Shown here: one piece after another, positions 32,047 through 39,436 of the stretch
Layout: every line of letters begins with the position of its first letter
Position numbering within the stretch: the stretch's first letter is position 1
IMG/VR virus record: IMGVR_UViG_3300048839_001136
Coordinates: 1 to 46,353 of that record
Direction: 5' to 3' (one strand)
Length of the DNA: 46,353 nt
Source of the DNA: a virus
Translations under genes and position numbers: made by a program
The notes under the pieces: model-generated
Database searches by the model: none
Seen by the model: only the letters and a program-made list of their open reading frames with translations
Told to the model about the DNA's origin: nothing

Positions 32047-34290
32047 TCATTGAGCTTTTTCGTTGCCCATCTGTGACCCCATAGCCCTTCTCCACCTCTT
32101 CCCTACACCCCCGCCCACCCTCACGTTGATTTTTACAAACCCCAGTTTCCGCAAGATTTTGCCTATCCGTAGCTCTTCACGTCGTCCGACCAGCCTAGGC
32201 TCTACCCCCAGGGCCCCTAGGGCTACATCGAGAAGGGCTACACCCTCGCCACGGGTGTCGGCCCGGTCCAGCCAACCTGCAATAATTTCCGTCCACGGGT
32301 CCCCGACTTTGTGCTCCGCGTGGACCTCAGCTGCAAGATTTTGCGCGTTCTCCCACTCAACCCCGCCGGCCAGGTACCGTGCGACCCCCTCCGCCCACAG
32401 CTGCTGCCGTTCCCTGACCACCTGCTCGACATCGATCTTGCCGACCTTGATCGGCAGCCACCGGCGCTCTCCGGTATCGTCGTCGAGGAACTCGGTGACG
32501 TTTCCGGTCCCGATCAGGACCACCCTTCTCGGGTACGCCCGGACGTGTTCCACGTATTTCGGGGTCCACTCCTCGACCCTCCGGCTGATCCAGGCCTTGA
32601 TGCTTTCCGCGTCCCTGCTGGTCAGCCCCCTCAGCTCGGCGAGCTCCCCTACCAGCTTGCCCCTGAGCGCACGGGCGAGGTTGTCGTCCCGGTGGCTCAG
32701 GTCAACCTCGACGAAGGTGGACTCCTCCGGCGCGATCGCCTCCACCAGCCGGGTCTTTCCGGTCCCTTGACCGCCGATCAGGACCGGCACCATGTCGGCC
32801 TTGCACCCGGGCTTGATCGCCCTCCCCGCCAAGGCGGTCCAAAGGTAGGCGCTGACCGCCCTTGAATAGGGCCCGCCACCGCCCCCGGCTACCCGCTCGA
32901 AAAAGGTGTCGACACGGGCCACCCCGTCCCAACGGAGAGACTCGGCCCAGACGCCCGCGGTGTCGATCTCGGACTGCTCCGCCACCCTCCCAACCACATC
33001 CCGGACCAGTTCCTTCGGGGCGGAAGTGAACCCTCGGGCCTCCAGACGGCACCGGATGTCGACATAGTCGCCATCTGTCAGAGCCCGCCACGAGCCCCCA
33101 CCCCAGTGGATCATCACCTGCCCCTTGAACGCGTCCAGGACCAGGTCGCACCCTATCAGGTCAGCACGGCCGACACAGGCCAGCGCGTTGGACACGGTCG
33201 CCTCGATCCGGCCTCTCTTGTCCCGGGTCATCACCGGCCAGTTCGCCCCTCCCCCACCTGGCGGCGGCACCACCGCGGAAGGGGCCGCGATGTCGATCGC
33301 CCCGGCCCCGGCCCCGCCCTCACCCCCGGCCCCCCGCCCCTCGGTCAGGTCGTCGAAATCGCCGGCGTAGTACCCGATCGCGGCATGCCACTCGGCATCA
33401 CCGCGGCCGGCACAGTGGGCATGGAGACACCTCCAGTGCCCGACCGCGAAACCACCAACCCCGGCCGGGAAATAGGTCGTCCCGCTCGCCCCGGTATCGG
33501 TAGTGTGTTCGTGCTCCCAGGGGCACCTGACATGCACCCGACCGTCCCGGTCGTACTCGCGGACCCAGCCGTTCTCGTCCAACCACGGCACCAGAGGGTC
33601 CCCATGCATGTCAAGCTTCGAGCGCGGGATCGTGGGGTTGACCACCCGCCCGGCTACCTCGCTGATACCCTCGGCGAACGACTCCCGCAGGCCCTCCCAA
33701 AGGACCTCGAACTCGGCGACCGACAACGACGGGAAACCACCCTCCAGCCCTGCCCACTGGTAGCGGGCCCCGGACGGGTGGGTCCCGAACGCGACGAAGT
33801 GCTGGCCGTCGGCCAGGAACTCGATCGCCCCATGCCTCGTCCGCAGTATCCGTTTCGTCAGACCAGCCCCGGCCACCCGGACCCCGACCAGGCACTTCCC
33901 CGAGTTCGGTCGCGACCGGACCGGGACATCCCCCAGCACCATCTTGATCGCGGCCAGGACACGGCCCGACTCGACCGGGTCGTCGATGTCGATGTCGATC
34001 CCCCTGACCAACCTTGTCTGGATGCAGATCCCGAGCCGCTGGTCGGCCACCCACCTGGCGGTCTGCCTCGGTGTCGTCTTCTGGCGGGTCCACCCAGGGA
34101 TCCCGACCACCATGCCGCTGGCTGCGACGTAGGAGGGGATCTTCCCGAGCGACTTCAGCTTGCTGTTGGGGTCGATCTCGAGCCCAGCTGCCGAGACCAC
34201 CGGCAACAGATCCTCGGTCAGCCCCTGCTCACCGAGGAAAGCCCAGTCGCTCGGGTCGGCCCCTGCCGCCCGCTCCAGAGAGCCCCCCAT
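32047..34290 (-). CDS. Primase-polymerase / VirE-type helicase
   Basis: This 747-residue replication protein has an N-terminal prim-pol-like region with GIDIDIDD at about 96-104 (metal-binding acidic motif), VPVRSRPNSGKC and a GQHFVAFGTHPSGARYQW segment. Next comes a Cys/His cluster (CPWEHEHT near 255, HWRCLHAHC near 287) like zinc sites of phage primases. A C-terminal helicase of the virulence-associated E type follows, with Walker A GGQGTGKTR at about 505-513, then DAESIKAWISRR and the finger DTGERRWLPI. It would prime and unwind DNA at the phage origin. It is on the minus strand, opposite to the other replication genes, directly beside the repeat cluster. Confidence 0.9.
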   Translation of the reverse strand: MGGSLERAAGADPSDWAFLGEQGLTEDLLPVVSAAGLEIDPNSKLKSLGKIPSYVAASGMVVGIPGWTRQKTTPRQTARWVADQRLGICIQTRLVRGIDIDIDDPVESGRVLAAIKMVLGDVPVRSRPNSGKCLVGVRVAGAGLTKRILRTRHGAIEFLADGQHFVAFGTHPSGARYQWAGLEGGFPSLSVAEFEVLWEGLRESFAEGISEVAGRVVNPTIPRSKLDMHGDPLVPWLDENGWVREYDRDGRVHVRCPWEHEHTTDTGASGTTYFPAGVGGFAVGHWRCLHAHCAGRGDAEWHAAIGYYAGDFDDLTEGRGAGGEGGAGAGAIDIAAPSAVVPPPGGGGANWPVMTRDKRGRIEATVSNALACVGRADLIGCDLVLDAFKGQVMIHWGGGSWRALTDGDYVDIRCRLEARGFTSAPKELVRDVVGRVAEQSEIDTAGVWAESLRWDGVARVDTFFERVAGGGGGPYSRAVSAYLWTALAGRAIKPGCKADMVPVLIGGQGTGKTRLVEAIAPEESTFVEVDLSHRDDNLARALRGKLVGELAELRGLTSRDAESIKAWISRRVEEWTPKYVEHVRAYPRRVVLIGTGNVTEFLDDDTGERRWLPIKVGKIDVEQVVRERQQLWAEGVARYLAGGVEWENAQNLAAEVHAEHKVGDPWTEIIAGWLDRADTRGEGVALLDVALGALGVEPRLVGRREELRIGKILRKLGFVKINVRVGGGVGKRWRRAMGSQMGNEKAQ

Positions 34291-34294
34291 GGCG

Positions 34295-34609
34295 CTACTC
34301 GATCACCGGGAACAGGCCAGCCTCCGCCTCGCCCTTGAGCACGTGCTTGGCGTAGGGGCAGACCGCACAGGCGGCGACCAGCTCGGTCCTCCTCACGATC
34401 GGCAACATACCCCCGCTCTCGGCATGGGCTGTCAGCGAGAACCGCTCGATCGCGGCCGCCAGCGCCACCTTCGGCTGCCTCTTGTAGTTGGCGTCCTCGC
34501 TCGCAGCCAAGTGCTCCAGGTACTGCGTCGAAGTCCCGGCAGCCTCCGCCATCCGCTCACGCTGGCCCCGATCGGCCAGCCTCAGCCACTTCCTCAACAT
34601 CGTGCCCAT
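34295..34609 (-). CDS. Cro/CI-like repressor candidate
   Basis: This 104-residue protein has a helix-turn-helix-like N-terminus (LRKWLRLADRGQRERMAEAAGTSTQYLEHLAASEDANYKRQPKVALAAAIERFSL) with the pattern of Cro/YdaS-like regulators. The C-terminal part has two cysteines (ACAVCPYAKHVL) and no peptidase, so it is not a LexA-type CI. The ATG has GGAGGAT upstream. The gene is divergent from the plus-strand early block, with operator-like repeats in between, and it ends four bases before the primase-helicase. It probably controls the divergent promoters and may co-express the primase. Confidence 0.75.
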   Translation of the reverse strand: MGTMLRKWLRLADRGQRERMAEAAGTSTQYLEHLAASEDANYKRQPKVALAAAIERFSLTAHAESGGMLPIVRRTELVAACAVCPYAKHVLKGEAEAGLFPVIE

Positions 34610-34633
34610 GCGATCCTCCGGTCTGGGGCGGCG

Positions 34634-34653
34634 ATTTTAGCGCCATGCTAAAA
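34634..34653. promoter_or_regulatory. Operator-like palindrome overlapping leftward -10
   Basis: TTTTAGC-GCCAT-GCTAAAA (34635-34653) is a perfect inverted repeat with 7-base arms. On the minus strand TAAAAT (plus 34634-34639) is a plausible -10 for the repressor gene and lies within the palindrome; no good -35 is seen. The half-site TTTAGC recurs in the rightward promoter and at 35884-35889. Confidence 0.5.
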
Positions 34654-34670
34654 GTCGAAAGACCAAGCGT

Positions 34671-34699
34671 TTTACTCGGTCTTTAGCTTTTGCTACACT
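34671..34699 (+). promoter_or_regulatory. Early rightward promoter PR1 (extended -10)
   Basis: TTTACT at 34671-34676 as -35, a 17-base spacer and TACACT at 34694-34699 preceded by TGC (extended -10). The spacer contains TTTAGC, and 34678-34698 is identical to 35880-35900. The near-palindrome TAGC-TTTT-GCTA lies across the spacer and -10, so a repressor could block it. It drives the plus-strand early genes. Confidence 0.7.
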
Positions 34700-34737
34700 G
34701 CATCCGCCCCTTCCGAAACCCTGAACAGGAGAGCGTC

Positions 34738-35073
34738 ATGCCCCAAGTCCTCACCGCCCCCATCGATCTCGGCCGCTCGAACCTCCCCACCTTGGCTGAC
34801 CGCCTCGGCGTCCTGCTCGGGGCCGCGTCCGACATCAACAACGAGATCAGCGCGATCAAGACGATCCTGAAAGGGTCGCTCCCGACCGGGTCCGCGGTCG
34901 AAGGCCAGCTCTTCCGGGCCACGATCGCGTCCGGGTCCCGGCTGGTCCTCGACAAGGCCCTCGTCATCCAGTTCCTGCAGGAGCAGTACGGGCTCCGGAT
35001 GGATGATCAGGAGTTCCAGCTCACCTTCTGCAAGCCGGTCGAGTCGGTTTCGGTCCGTTGCAGCGCCCGGTAG
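34738..35073 (+). CDS. Early phage protein of unknown function
   Basis: This 111-residue protein starts at ATG 34738, which has AGGAG seven bases upstream and lies about 40 bases after the PR1 -10; an ATG further upstream in frame has no ribosome site. The first half (DLGRSNLPTLADRLGVLLGAASDINNEISAIKTILKGS) is amphipathic helix. It continues VEGQLFRATIASGSRLVLDKALVIQFLQEQYGL and a beta end with FCKPVESVSVRCS. It resembles a conserved small protein often found near nuclease/SSB genes in podoviruses. The function is unknown. Confidence 0.78.
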   Translation: MPQVLTAPIDLGRSNLPTLADRLGVLLGAASDINNEISAIKTILKGSLPTGSAVEGQLFRATIASGSRLVLDKALVIQFLQEQYGLRMDDQEFQLTFCKPVESVSVRCSAR

Positions 35074-35082
35074 GAGATCAAG

Positions 35083-35649
35083 ATGGCGACCAAGTACGAG
35101 CTGACCAGCGAGACCCTTGAACTCAACGGTCACACTCTTCACCGGATCCGGGCGGTCCGGTCCTTCGGCGAGATTGTCGAAGGAACCCTCGGGGGCTGGA
35201 TCGAGAACGAGGGCAACCTCAGCCACGAGGGTACTGCCTGGGTCACCGACGACGCCCGGGTCTCCGGCCGCGCCTGGGTCACCGACGACGCCTGGGTCTT
35301 CGGCAACGCCTTGGTCTCCGACGACGCCTTGGTCTCCGGCCGCGCCCGGGTCTCCGGCAACGCCTTGGTCTCCGGCCGCGCCCGGGTCTCCGACGACGCC
35401 TTGGTCTCCGGCCGCGCCTGGGTCACCGACGACGCCTGGGTCTTCGGCAACGCCTTGGTCTCCGGCAACGCCTTGGTCTCCGGCCGCGCCCGGGTCTCCG
35501 GCCGCGCCTGGGTCACCGACGACGCCCGGGTCTCCGGCCGCGCCTGGGTCACCGACGACGCCTGGGTCTTCGGCAACGCCCGGGTCTTCGGCAACGCCCG
35601 GGTCTCCGGAGACGACTGGATCTCCGGCGACGCCCAAGTCAACAGCTAG
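35083..35649 (+). CDS. Hexapeptide-repeat (left-handed beta-helix) YdcK-like protein
   Basis: The protein has 188 residues. Residues 1-46 (ATKYELTSETLELNGHTLHRIRAVRSFGEIVEGTLGGWIENEGNLSHEG) match the opening of YdcK-type proteins (a GGW(V/I) motif before the repeats). Residues about 48-185 are hexapeptide rungs of the form (A/R)-x-V-x-(G/D)-x (RVSGRAWVTDDAWVFGNALV and so on), predicted to form a left-handed beta-helix. The role in phages is not known; such folds occur in acyltransferases but no transferase domain is present. The DNA is a minisatellite of 18-base units. The gene starts nine bases after the previous stop with GGAG upstream. Confidence 0.8.
   Translation: MATKYELTSETLELNGHTLHRIRAVRSFGEIVEGTLGGWIENEGNLSHEGTAWVTDDARVSGRAWVTDDAWVFGNALVSDDALVSGRARVSGNALVSGRARVSDDALVSGRAWVTDDAWVFGNALVSGNALVSGRARVSGRAWVTDDARVSGRAWVTDDAWVFGNARVFGNARVSGDDWISGDAQVNS
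35232..35640. repeat. 18-bp tandem minisatellite in the hexapeptide gene
   Basis: About 22 imperfect 18-base units such as GCCTGGGTCACCGACGAC, GCCTGGGTCTTCGGCAAC, GCCTTGGTCTCCGGC(C/A)(G/A)C. The variants are few and shuffled, a pattern expected from replication slippage or unequal exchange that keeps the reading frame. Confidence 0.85.
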
Positions 35650-35658
35650 GAGCGCGGC

Positions 35659-35880
35659 ATGGCGATCAGATACCTGAAAAACACCTCCCTTGAGGCGTGG
35701 CGGGCGGAGGTCAGGCGCCAGTGGCCGACCGCCTACTTCTCCGGCGTCTTCCGCCAGTCGCAGACAGACTCGGAAACCGCCAGGGCGGGGCCGACCAGCC
35801 AGCAGTTTGTCGGGTGCTGGGTCAAAACCCCGTACGAGGTGTCCGCTTTCGTGAGCGTCAAAGACCCCGCGCTTCCGTAG
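35659..35880 (+). CDS. Small early protein, unknown
   Basis: This 73-residue protein (AIRYLKNTSLEAWRAEVRRQWPTAYFSGVFRQSQTDSETARAGPTSQQFVGCWVKTPYEVSAFVSVKDPALP) follows the hexapeptide gene by nine bases with GGAG upstream. It looks like a small alpha/beta protein with aromatic residues. No family is recognised. It ends at the next promoter, whose -35 lies in its last codons. Confidence 0.65.
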   Translation: MAIRYLKNTSLEAWRAEVRRQWPTAYFSGVFRQSQTDSETARAGPTSQQFVGCWVKTPYEVSAFVSVKDPALP

Positions 35881-35901
35881 GTCTTTAGCTTTTGCTACAC
35901 C
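35873..35901 (+). promoter_or_regulatory. Early promoter PR2 (copy of PR1 core)
   Basis: The 21 bases 35880-35900 are identical to PR1 (TTTAGCTTTTGCTACAC plus flank), giving an extended -10 TGC-TACACC. The -35 position (TTCCGT, 35873-35878) is weak, so this promoter is probably weaker or activator-dependent. It drives the block from 35933. Confidence 0.6.
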
Positions 35902-35932
35902 GCAGCTACCGTAACCGCAACAGGAGAGCCAC

Positions 35933-36220
35933 ATGACCACCATCGCAGGAACCGCGGCCGCTTTCGCCGCTGGAAAGTCTGCCAAGTGCCATAACGCGAC
36001 CACCGACGGGGTCCGTTACCTGCTTCACGGACACCCGATCGCGGAATGGGTAAGCCCCGGGTGCCGGGACCAGCTGAAGCTCGACTGGTGCGGCTACTAC
36101 ACCGTGACCACGGCCAACCACATGAACAAGATCTTGACCGCCTGCGGCATCGATACCCGGGTCTCACGCAAATTGGCCCGCACCGGCGAGGATCCGCGCC
36201 AGCCCCTCTTCTGCCTCTGA
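35933..36220 (+). CDS. Small early protein, unknown
   Basis: This 95-residue protein (TTIAGTAAAFAAGKSAKCHNATTDGVRYLLHGHPIAEWVSPG, then CRDQLKLDWCGYYTVTTANHMNKILTACGI) has AGGAG six bases before ATG and starts about 30 bases after PR2. The arrangement of polar strands (YLLHGHPIAEW, WCGYYTVTTANHMNKIL) is that of small phage proteins widespread in proteobacteria, but function is unknown. Four cysteines are present without a clear zinc pattern. A stable hairpin follows the stop. Confidence 0.72.
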   Translation: MTTIAGTAAAFAAGKSAKCHNATTDGVRYLLHGHPIAEWVSPGCRDQLKLDWCGYYTVTTANHMNKILTACGIDTRVSRKLARTGEDPRQPLFCL

Positions 36221-36223
36221 CCC

Positions 36224-36254
36224 CACCGGCAAGGGCAACCAGCCTTTGCCGGTG
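36224..36254 (+). terminator. Hairpin after the 95-residue gene (terminator-like, no U-run)
   Basis: CACCGGCAA (36224-36232) and TTGCCGGTG (36246-36254) form a perfect 9-bp stem with a 13-base loop. No T-run follows, so it is either an RNA-stabilising hairpin or a weak/Rho-assisted terminator. Confidence 0.4.
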
Positions 36255-36280
36255 CAGTCCGCACCTATCAGGAGTTTCGC

Positions 36281-36754
36281 ATGCACCCCACGAAGTACTA
36301 TCAGGGCCACCACCCCGATGGATCAAGCATCCAGAACCACAGTGCCGGCCCCCTCTACCCGTTCGTCATCCAGGTCCGGGACAACCCCGCCGGCGGGTAT
36401 TTCTGGGAACTGATCGGCCCGGGGCTCGACCGCGCGATCAGGTTCGGCAGGTCCGAGGACGCCTCCAGAGCCGCCGAGCGGCTGCTCGCGGTCCGGGACC
36501 ACGAGGACGCATGGGCGTTCGAGCTGGAACGGGTGGTCCACGTCGGAGGGGTCAAGCTCTCTTCCGTCCAGCAGAGCATCCCGGCGGTTTGCGACAGGAT
36601 CGCCCGGGGGGAGAGCAAATGGGCTTACATGACTCGGTCCGCCAGGGTCGCGGTCCTGATGGAGCTTGCCCGCCGGCGGCTGGAACTGCCGACCCCGGCC
36701 GGGCTGCTCAGCTACTCCGCGTTCGCCGACTACGCCGCCCGGGAGGTCGCATGA
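36281..36754 (+). CDS. Early phage protein, unknown
   Basis: This 157-residue protein starts HPTKYYQGHHPDGSSIQNHSAGPLYPFVIQVRDNPAGGYFWELIGPGLDRAIRFGRSEDASRAAERLLAVRD and ends in a helical segment with ARVAVLMELARRRLELPTPAGLLSYSAFADYAAREV. It has AGGAG before ATG. It begins a run of overlapping genes: its stop overlaps the next ATG. No catalytic motif is seen; the histidine-rich opening might bind metal, which is speculation. Confidence 0.7.
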   Translation: MHPTKYYQGHHPDGSSIQNHSAGPLYPFVIQVRDNPAGGYFWELIGPGLDRAIRFGRSEDASRAAERLLAVRDHEDAWAFELERVVHVGGVKLSSVQQSIPAVCDRIARGESKWAYMTRSARVAVLMELARRRLELPTPAGLLSYSAFADYAAREVA

Positions 36755-36930
36755 GGCCGGCCTTCCTCCAGCGGCTCGACCCCCGCGAAAAAGCCATCCG
36801 GCAGGCGGAAGCTGAACTGATCCGGGCAGACCGGGCAGTGTTCGAGCACAGGTACCTGCTCGACTGCGCGCTGGCGAAAGTCAGCACGCTGATCAGCTTG
36901 ATCGAGCAACTCAAGGAGCGCAAGCCGTGA
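36751..36930 (+). CDS. Very small helical early protein
   Basis: This 59-residue protein (RPAFLQRLDPREKAIRQAEAELIRADRAVFEHRYLLDCALAKVSTLISLIEQLKERKP) is an all-alpha, amphipathic protein, probably coiled-coil. Its ATG overlaps the upstream stop (ATGA) and its stop overlaps the next GTG (GTGA), so it is translated in a coupled chain. The function is unknown. Confidence 0.6.
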   Translation: MRPAFLQRLDPREKAIRQAEAELIRADRAVFEHRYLLDCALAKVSTLISLIEQLKERKP

Positions 36931-37328
36931 TCGACCTTGTCGCCACCCGCGCCCGCGACCCGCAAACGCGCCGTTGCGCGGCCTTGCTTGCCAGTGTCAT
37001 CGCGGCCGCGATCAAGGACGCCGCGACCCCGCCCTCGAAAGCGGAGCAACGGGCATGGATGAACTCGAACCCGCTTGCGCTGGATTCGATCCACTTCCTG
37101 TTCGCAAAGAACTCGAAGTTCGACCTCTACGCGACGATGCTTGGGCTCGAGCCCGAGGCCATCCGTCACGCCCTGCTGACGACCCCGATCGACGAACTGC
37201 CGGCCGGCAATACCGCCCTCTATTCGCAGTACAGTGCCCGAGCGATCCGGTGGCGCATGCGGGCTTCGATGCCGGCCCCCTTGGACGACATCCCCGCGTG
37301 GGTCGATTCACGGGCCAGGAAGCACTGA
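36927..37328 (+). CDS. Early phage protein, unknown
   Basis: This 133-residue protein starts at GTG 36927 (IDLVATRARDPQTRRCAALLASVIAAAIKDAATPPSKAEQRAWMNSN), with PLALDSIHFLFAKNSKFDLYATMLGLEPEAIRHALL in the centre. The middle resembles small DNA-associated helical proteins of phages (a W-x-x-S-N segment followed by FDLYATMLGLEP, often found in putative regulators). I cannot assign it further. It overlaps the previous stop by four bases and the next gene follows one base later. Confidence 0.7.
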   Translation: MIDLVATRARDPQTRRCAALLASVIAAAIKDAATPPSKAEQRAWMNSNPLALDSIHFLFAKNSKFDLYATMLGLEPEAIRHALLTTPIDELPAGNTALYSQYSARAIRWRMRASMPAPLDDIPAWVDSRARKH

Positions 37329-37329
37329 C

Positions 37330-37488
37330 ATGAGGCCGATCAACACCGCCGGTCGATGGCTGGTCGCAAAAGCAAGGCGCCAGCTCCGCGAGGTCGGCCC
37401 CTACCAGGCCGCCCGCAACCTCAGGAAGCAGGGGGTCCCGTTCGGACTCGCCGTCCGGATTTTGCTGGGCAAGCGCCCCCGCATTTGA
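37330..37488 (+). CDS. Very small basic protein
   Basis: This 52-residue protein (RPINTAGRWLVAKARRQLREVGPYQAARNLRKQGVPFGLAVRILLGKRPRI) is strongly basic, with a helical segment. The ATG at 37330 lies two bases after the previous stop. The charge suggests nucleic-acid contact, but no family is recognised. The TACACT of the next promoter begins one base after its stop. Confidence 0.55.
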   Translation: MRPINTAGRWLVAKARRQLREVGPYQAARNLRKQGVPFGLAVRILLGKRPRI

Positions 37489-37494
37489 TACACT
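37466..37494 (+). promoter_or_regulatory. Early promoter PR3 (extended -10)
   Basis: TGGGCA (37466-37471) as -35, 17-base spacer, TACACT (37489-37494) preceded by TGA (extended -10). The downstream sequence GCAGCC matches PR1 and PR2 after the -10. It lies in the end of a small gene and drives the replication block. Confidence 0.55.
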
Positions 37495-37517
37495 GCAGCC
37501 CTCACCGAAAGCTAATC

Positions 37518-37754
37518 GTGCTTGACCTCAACCAACTGGCAAACCACTTTGCCAAACAGGGCCGTTTCGTGGTGATCACCTACACAAACGACCAGGTGAC
37601 CGCGATCGAGTCCTTCCCCGACGTGAACATGGACGCGGTCGCCGACGAGATCAACCTCCGTGCCCCCGTTCCCGGGGTGCGCCACCGCGTGGTCGCGCCC
37701 CACACCCCGCCGGCCAATACCGGCCCTTACCTGCTCGACTCCAACGAGGACTGA
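37518..37754 (+). CDS. Small early protein, unknown
   Basis: The protein has 78 residues from GTG 37518 (LDLNQLANHFAKQGRFVVITYTNDQVTAIESFPDVNMDAVADEINLRAPVPG). The start is chosen because it lies 23 bases after the PR3 -10 and the protein sequence becomes regular from there. The fold looks like a small alpha/beta unit followed by a Pro-rich end. It is two bases upstream of the next gene. Confidence 0.55.
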   Translation: MLDLNQLANHFAKQGRFVVITYTNDQVTAIESFPDVNMDAVADEINLRAPVPGVRHRVVAPHTPPANTGPYLLDSNED

Positions 37755-37756
37755 AC

Positions 37757-38155
37757 ATGCCCGTGACCGTTACCCTCACGTTCGACACCATCGACGCCGC
37801 CATCGCCTACCTGACCGGCGCCAAGAAGGACCAGCCGCCGGGAAAGCGCTCCGGTGCGAGCCCTGCCCCTTCCCCGCATACTGTGGTGCAACCCATCTCC
37901 GACCAGCCCGCTGCGCCCGAGAAGAGCACCGCGCCCACGGAACCCCCGCCGCCCACGGCCCCGGCTGCGGATGTGCCCTATGCGGACCTCCAGAAGGCGG
38001 TCCTGGCGCTTCACAAGCGTGATCCGAGCGCGACGGTGGCGGTCGCCAAGTCGCTGGGCGTGAAGACGTTCAAGGAGCTCCCGGCCGAGCGCTGGGGCGA
38101 GGCGAAAGCGGCCGTCGAGAAGGCCGCTGCCGCCCTCGATACCGAGCTTGCCTGA
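37757..38155 (+). CDS. Small early protein with Pro-rich linker
   Basis: The protein has 132 residues. Residues 1-25 (PVTVTLTFDTIDAAIAYLTGAKKD) form a small conserved phage domain (TLTFDSxxxAxxYL), then a Pro/Ala-rich linker (about 26-75) and a C-terminal helical part (DVPYADLQKAVLALHKRDPSATVAVAKSLGVKTFKELPAERWGEAKAAVEKA) that resembles a HeH/SAP-like or tape-like domain. These two-part proteins are common just before DUF2800 nuclease genes in phages. The function is unknown. Confidence 0.72.
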   Translation: MPVTVTLTFDTIDAAIAYLTGAKKDQPPGKRSGASPAPSPHTVVQPISDQPAAPEKSTAPTEPPPPTAPAADVPYADLQKAVLALHKRDPSATVAVAKSLGVKTFKELPAERWGEAKAAVEKAAAALDTELA

Positions 38156-38157
38156 CC

Positions 38158-39420
38158 ATGGCGCACGCCCTCTTCGGCGCCAGCGCCGCGCACCGCTGGC
38201 TGGCCTGCCCGGGCAGCCTGGCCCTCGCGGCCGCCTGCAGGGGTGTCGGCTCCCTCCCGCAGTCGCCCCATGCGGCGGAAGGAACCATTGCCCACCTGTT
38301 GTTCGAGTCGGCCATGCTCGGCACCCGCGAACCTCGCGAGTGGCTCGGCGAAGAGCACGCATCCGACAACCACGTGATCAAGGTCGATTTCGAGCTGGTC
38401 TCGGCGGTCGAACAGGCGGCCCAATGGGCCCGCCGGCTGACCGAAGGGGCGCTTTCGGTTTCGGCCGAGACTCGGGTCTACTACGGCGACTGGCTCGGGG
38501 TCCCCGACGACGAGGCTTTCGGGACTGCAGACCTGATCGCGATCGTCGGGGACGAGCTCCAGGTGCACGACTACAAGCACGGCCGGGGTGTGCCTGTCAA
38601 ACCCGACAACAACCCCCAGCTGATGCTGTACGCCGGCGGTGCGCTCCCGGCCGCCCAGGCGATCGCCGAGATCAGCCGGGTCCGACTGGTGATCCACCAG
38701 CCCCGGGTCAACGGCGGCCCGCTGGAGTGGACGACAACTCCAGCAGAACTGGAGCAATGGCTGCACGGGGAAGCCCGCAGCGGGGCCGCCAGCGTGCGCA
38801 ACGCTGTCACGCTGCTGAGAGGCGGGACACCCGACTGGGACGACATCTTTCTGCGGACCGGCGACCACTGCCGCTGGTGCCAGGCCAAGGCAGTCTGCCC
38901 AACCCTGCGAGACGAGGTGGCGACCGATGTCTGGGGCGCCGGCCCGGCCGCTCCCGCCGAGTTTGACCTGCTCGGCGAGCCGGTCCGTGCTTCCCACTCC
39001 GACCAGGAGTGGGTAGCCAAGATCGTGCCGAAACTCGACCTGATCGAGAGCTGGTGCCGCGACGTGAGGGGGATGGCGCTGGTCTTCGCGGAGGAAGGGA
39101 CACTGCCCGGCTACAAGATCGTCCAAGGGCGCCGCGGTGCAAGGGCGTGGGCCGATCCAACCGAGGCGGAGAAGCTGCTTCGGACGGTCTTCCGGCTGCC
39201 GATCGAGAAGGCCTACGACTTGAAGCTGATCTCGCCTACCACCGCGGAGAAGCTGGCCGCGGCCGGCGACATCGGGGCCCGCCAGTGGAAGAAAGCGCAA
39301 GCACTTATCGTCCAGCCCGACGGCAAGCCCCACCTCGCACCAGTCTCAGACCCGCGCCCGGCACTCCGCGCGGCCACCACTGACTTCGACCCGGCGCCGG
39401 CCGCGGAAGACATCTGCTAA
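38158..39420 (+). CDS. DUF2800 RecB/Cas4-like nuclease
   Basis: This 420-residue PD-(D/E)XK nuclease-like protein has EGTIAH at about 41-46, the active-site strand AFGTADLIAIVGDELQVHDYKHG with Asp125 and Asp138-x-Lys140, and CPGS near 17 with C-x2-C-x5-C near 238-247. The last group suggests a Cas4-type iron-sulphur cluster. The family is widespread in phage replication modules with DUF2815 SSB, PolA and SNF2 genes, as here. It may act in end processing or recombination. The start is ATG after the previous stop by two bases. Confidence 0.9.
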   Translation: MAHALFGASAAHRWLACPGSLALAAACRGVGSLPQSPHAAEGTIAHLLFESAMLGTREPREWLGEEHASDNHVIKVDFELVSAVEQAAQWARRLTEGALSVSAETRVYYGDWLGVPDDEAFGTADLIAIVGDELQVHDYKHGRGVPVKPDNNPQLMLYAGGALPAAQAIAEISRVRLVIHQPRVNGGPLEWTTTPAELEQWLHGEARSGAASVRNAVTLLRGGTPDWDDIFLRTGDHCRWCQAKAVCPTLRDEVATDVWGAGPAAPAEFDLLGEPVRASHSDQEWVAKIVPKLDLIESWCRDVRGMALVFAEEGTLPGYKIVQGRRGARAWADPTEAEKLLRTVFRLPIEKAYDLKLISPTTAEKLAAAGDIGARQWKKAQALIVQPDGKPHLAPVSDPRPALRAATTDFDPAPAAEDIC

Positions 39421-39436
39421 CCACGAGCACCACACC

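Noticed and set aside
32221-32242. Two further GGCTACA copies as more origin iterons
   Set aside because: They lie in coding sequence with a 15-base step, so they may reflect codon use; kept only as a note.
34693-36003. 436-codon minus-strand frame with VGDPGAAGDPG repeats
   Set aside because: It is the antisense reading of the 18-bp minisatellite gene, and the plus-strand reading has promoter, ribosome site and family match.
36046-36750. N-terminal extension of the 59-residue helical protein
   Set aside because: The frame overlaps two better supported genes; only the part from 36751 with ATGA coupling looks real.
38011-39333. 440-codon minus-strand frame
   Set aside because: Antisense to the DUF2800 nuclease, which has conserved motifs.
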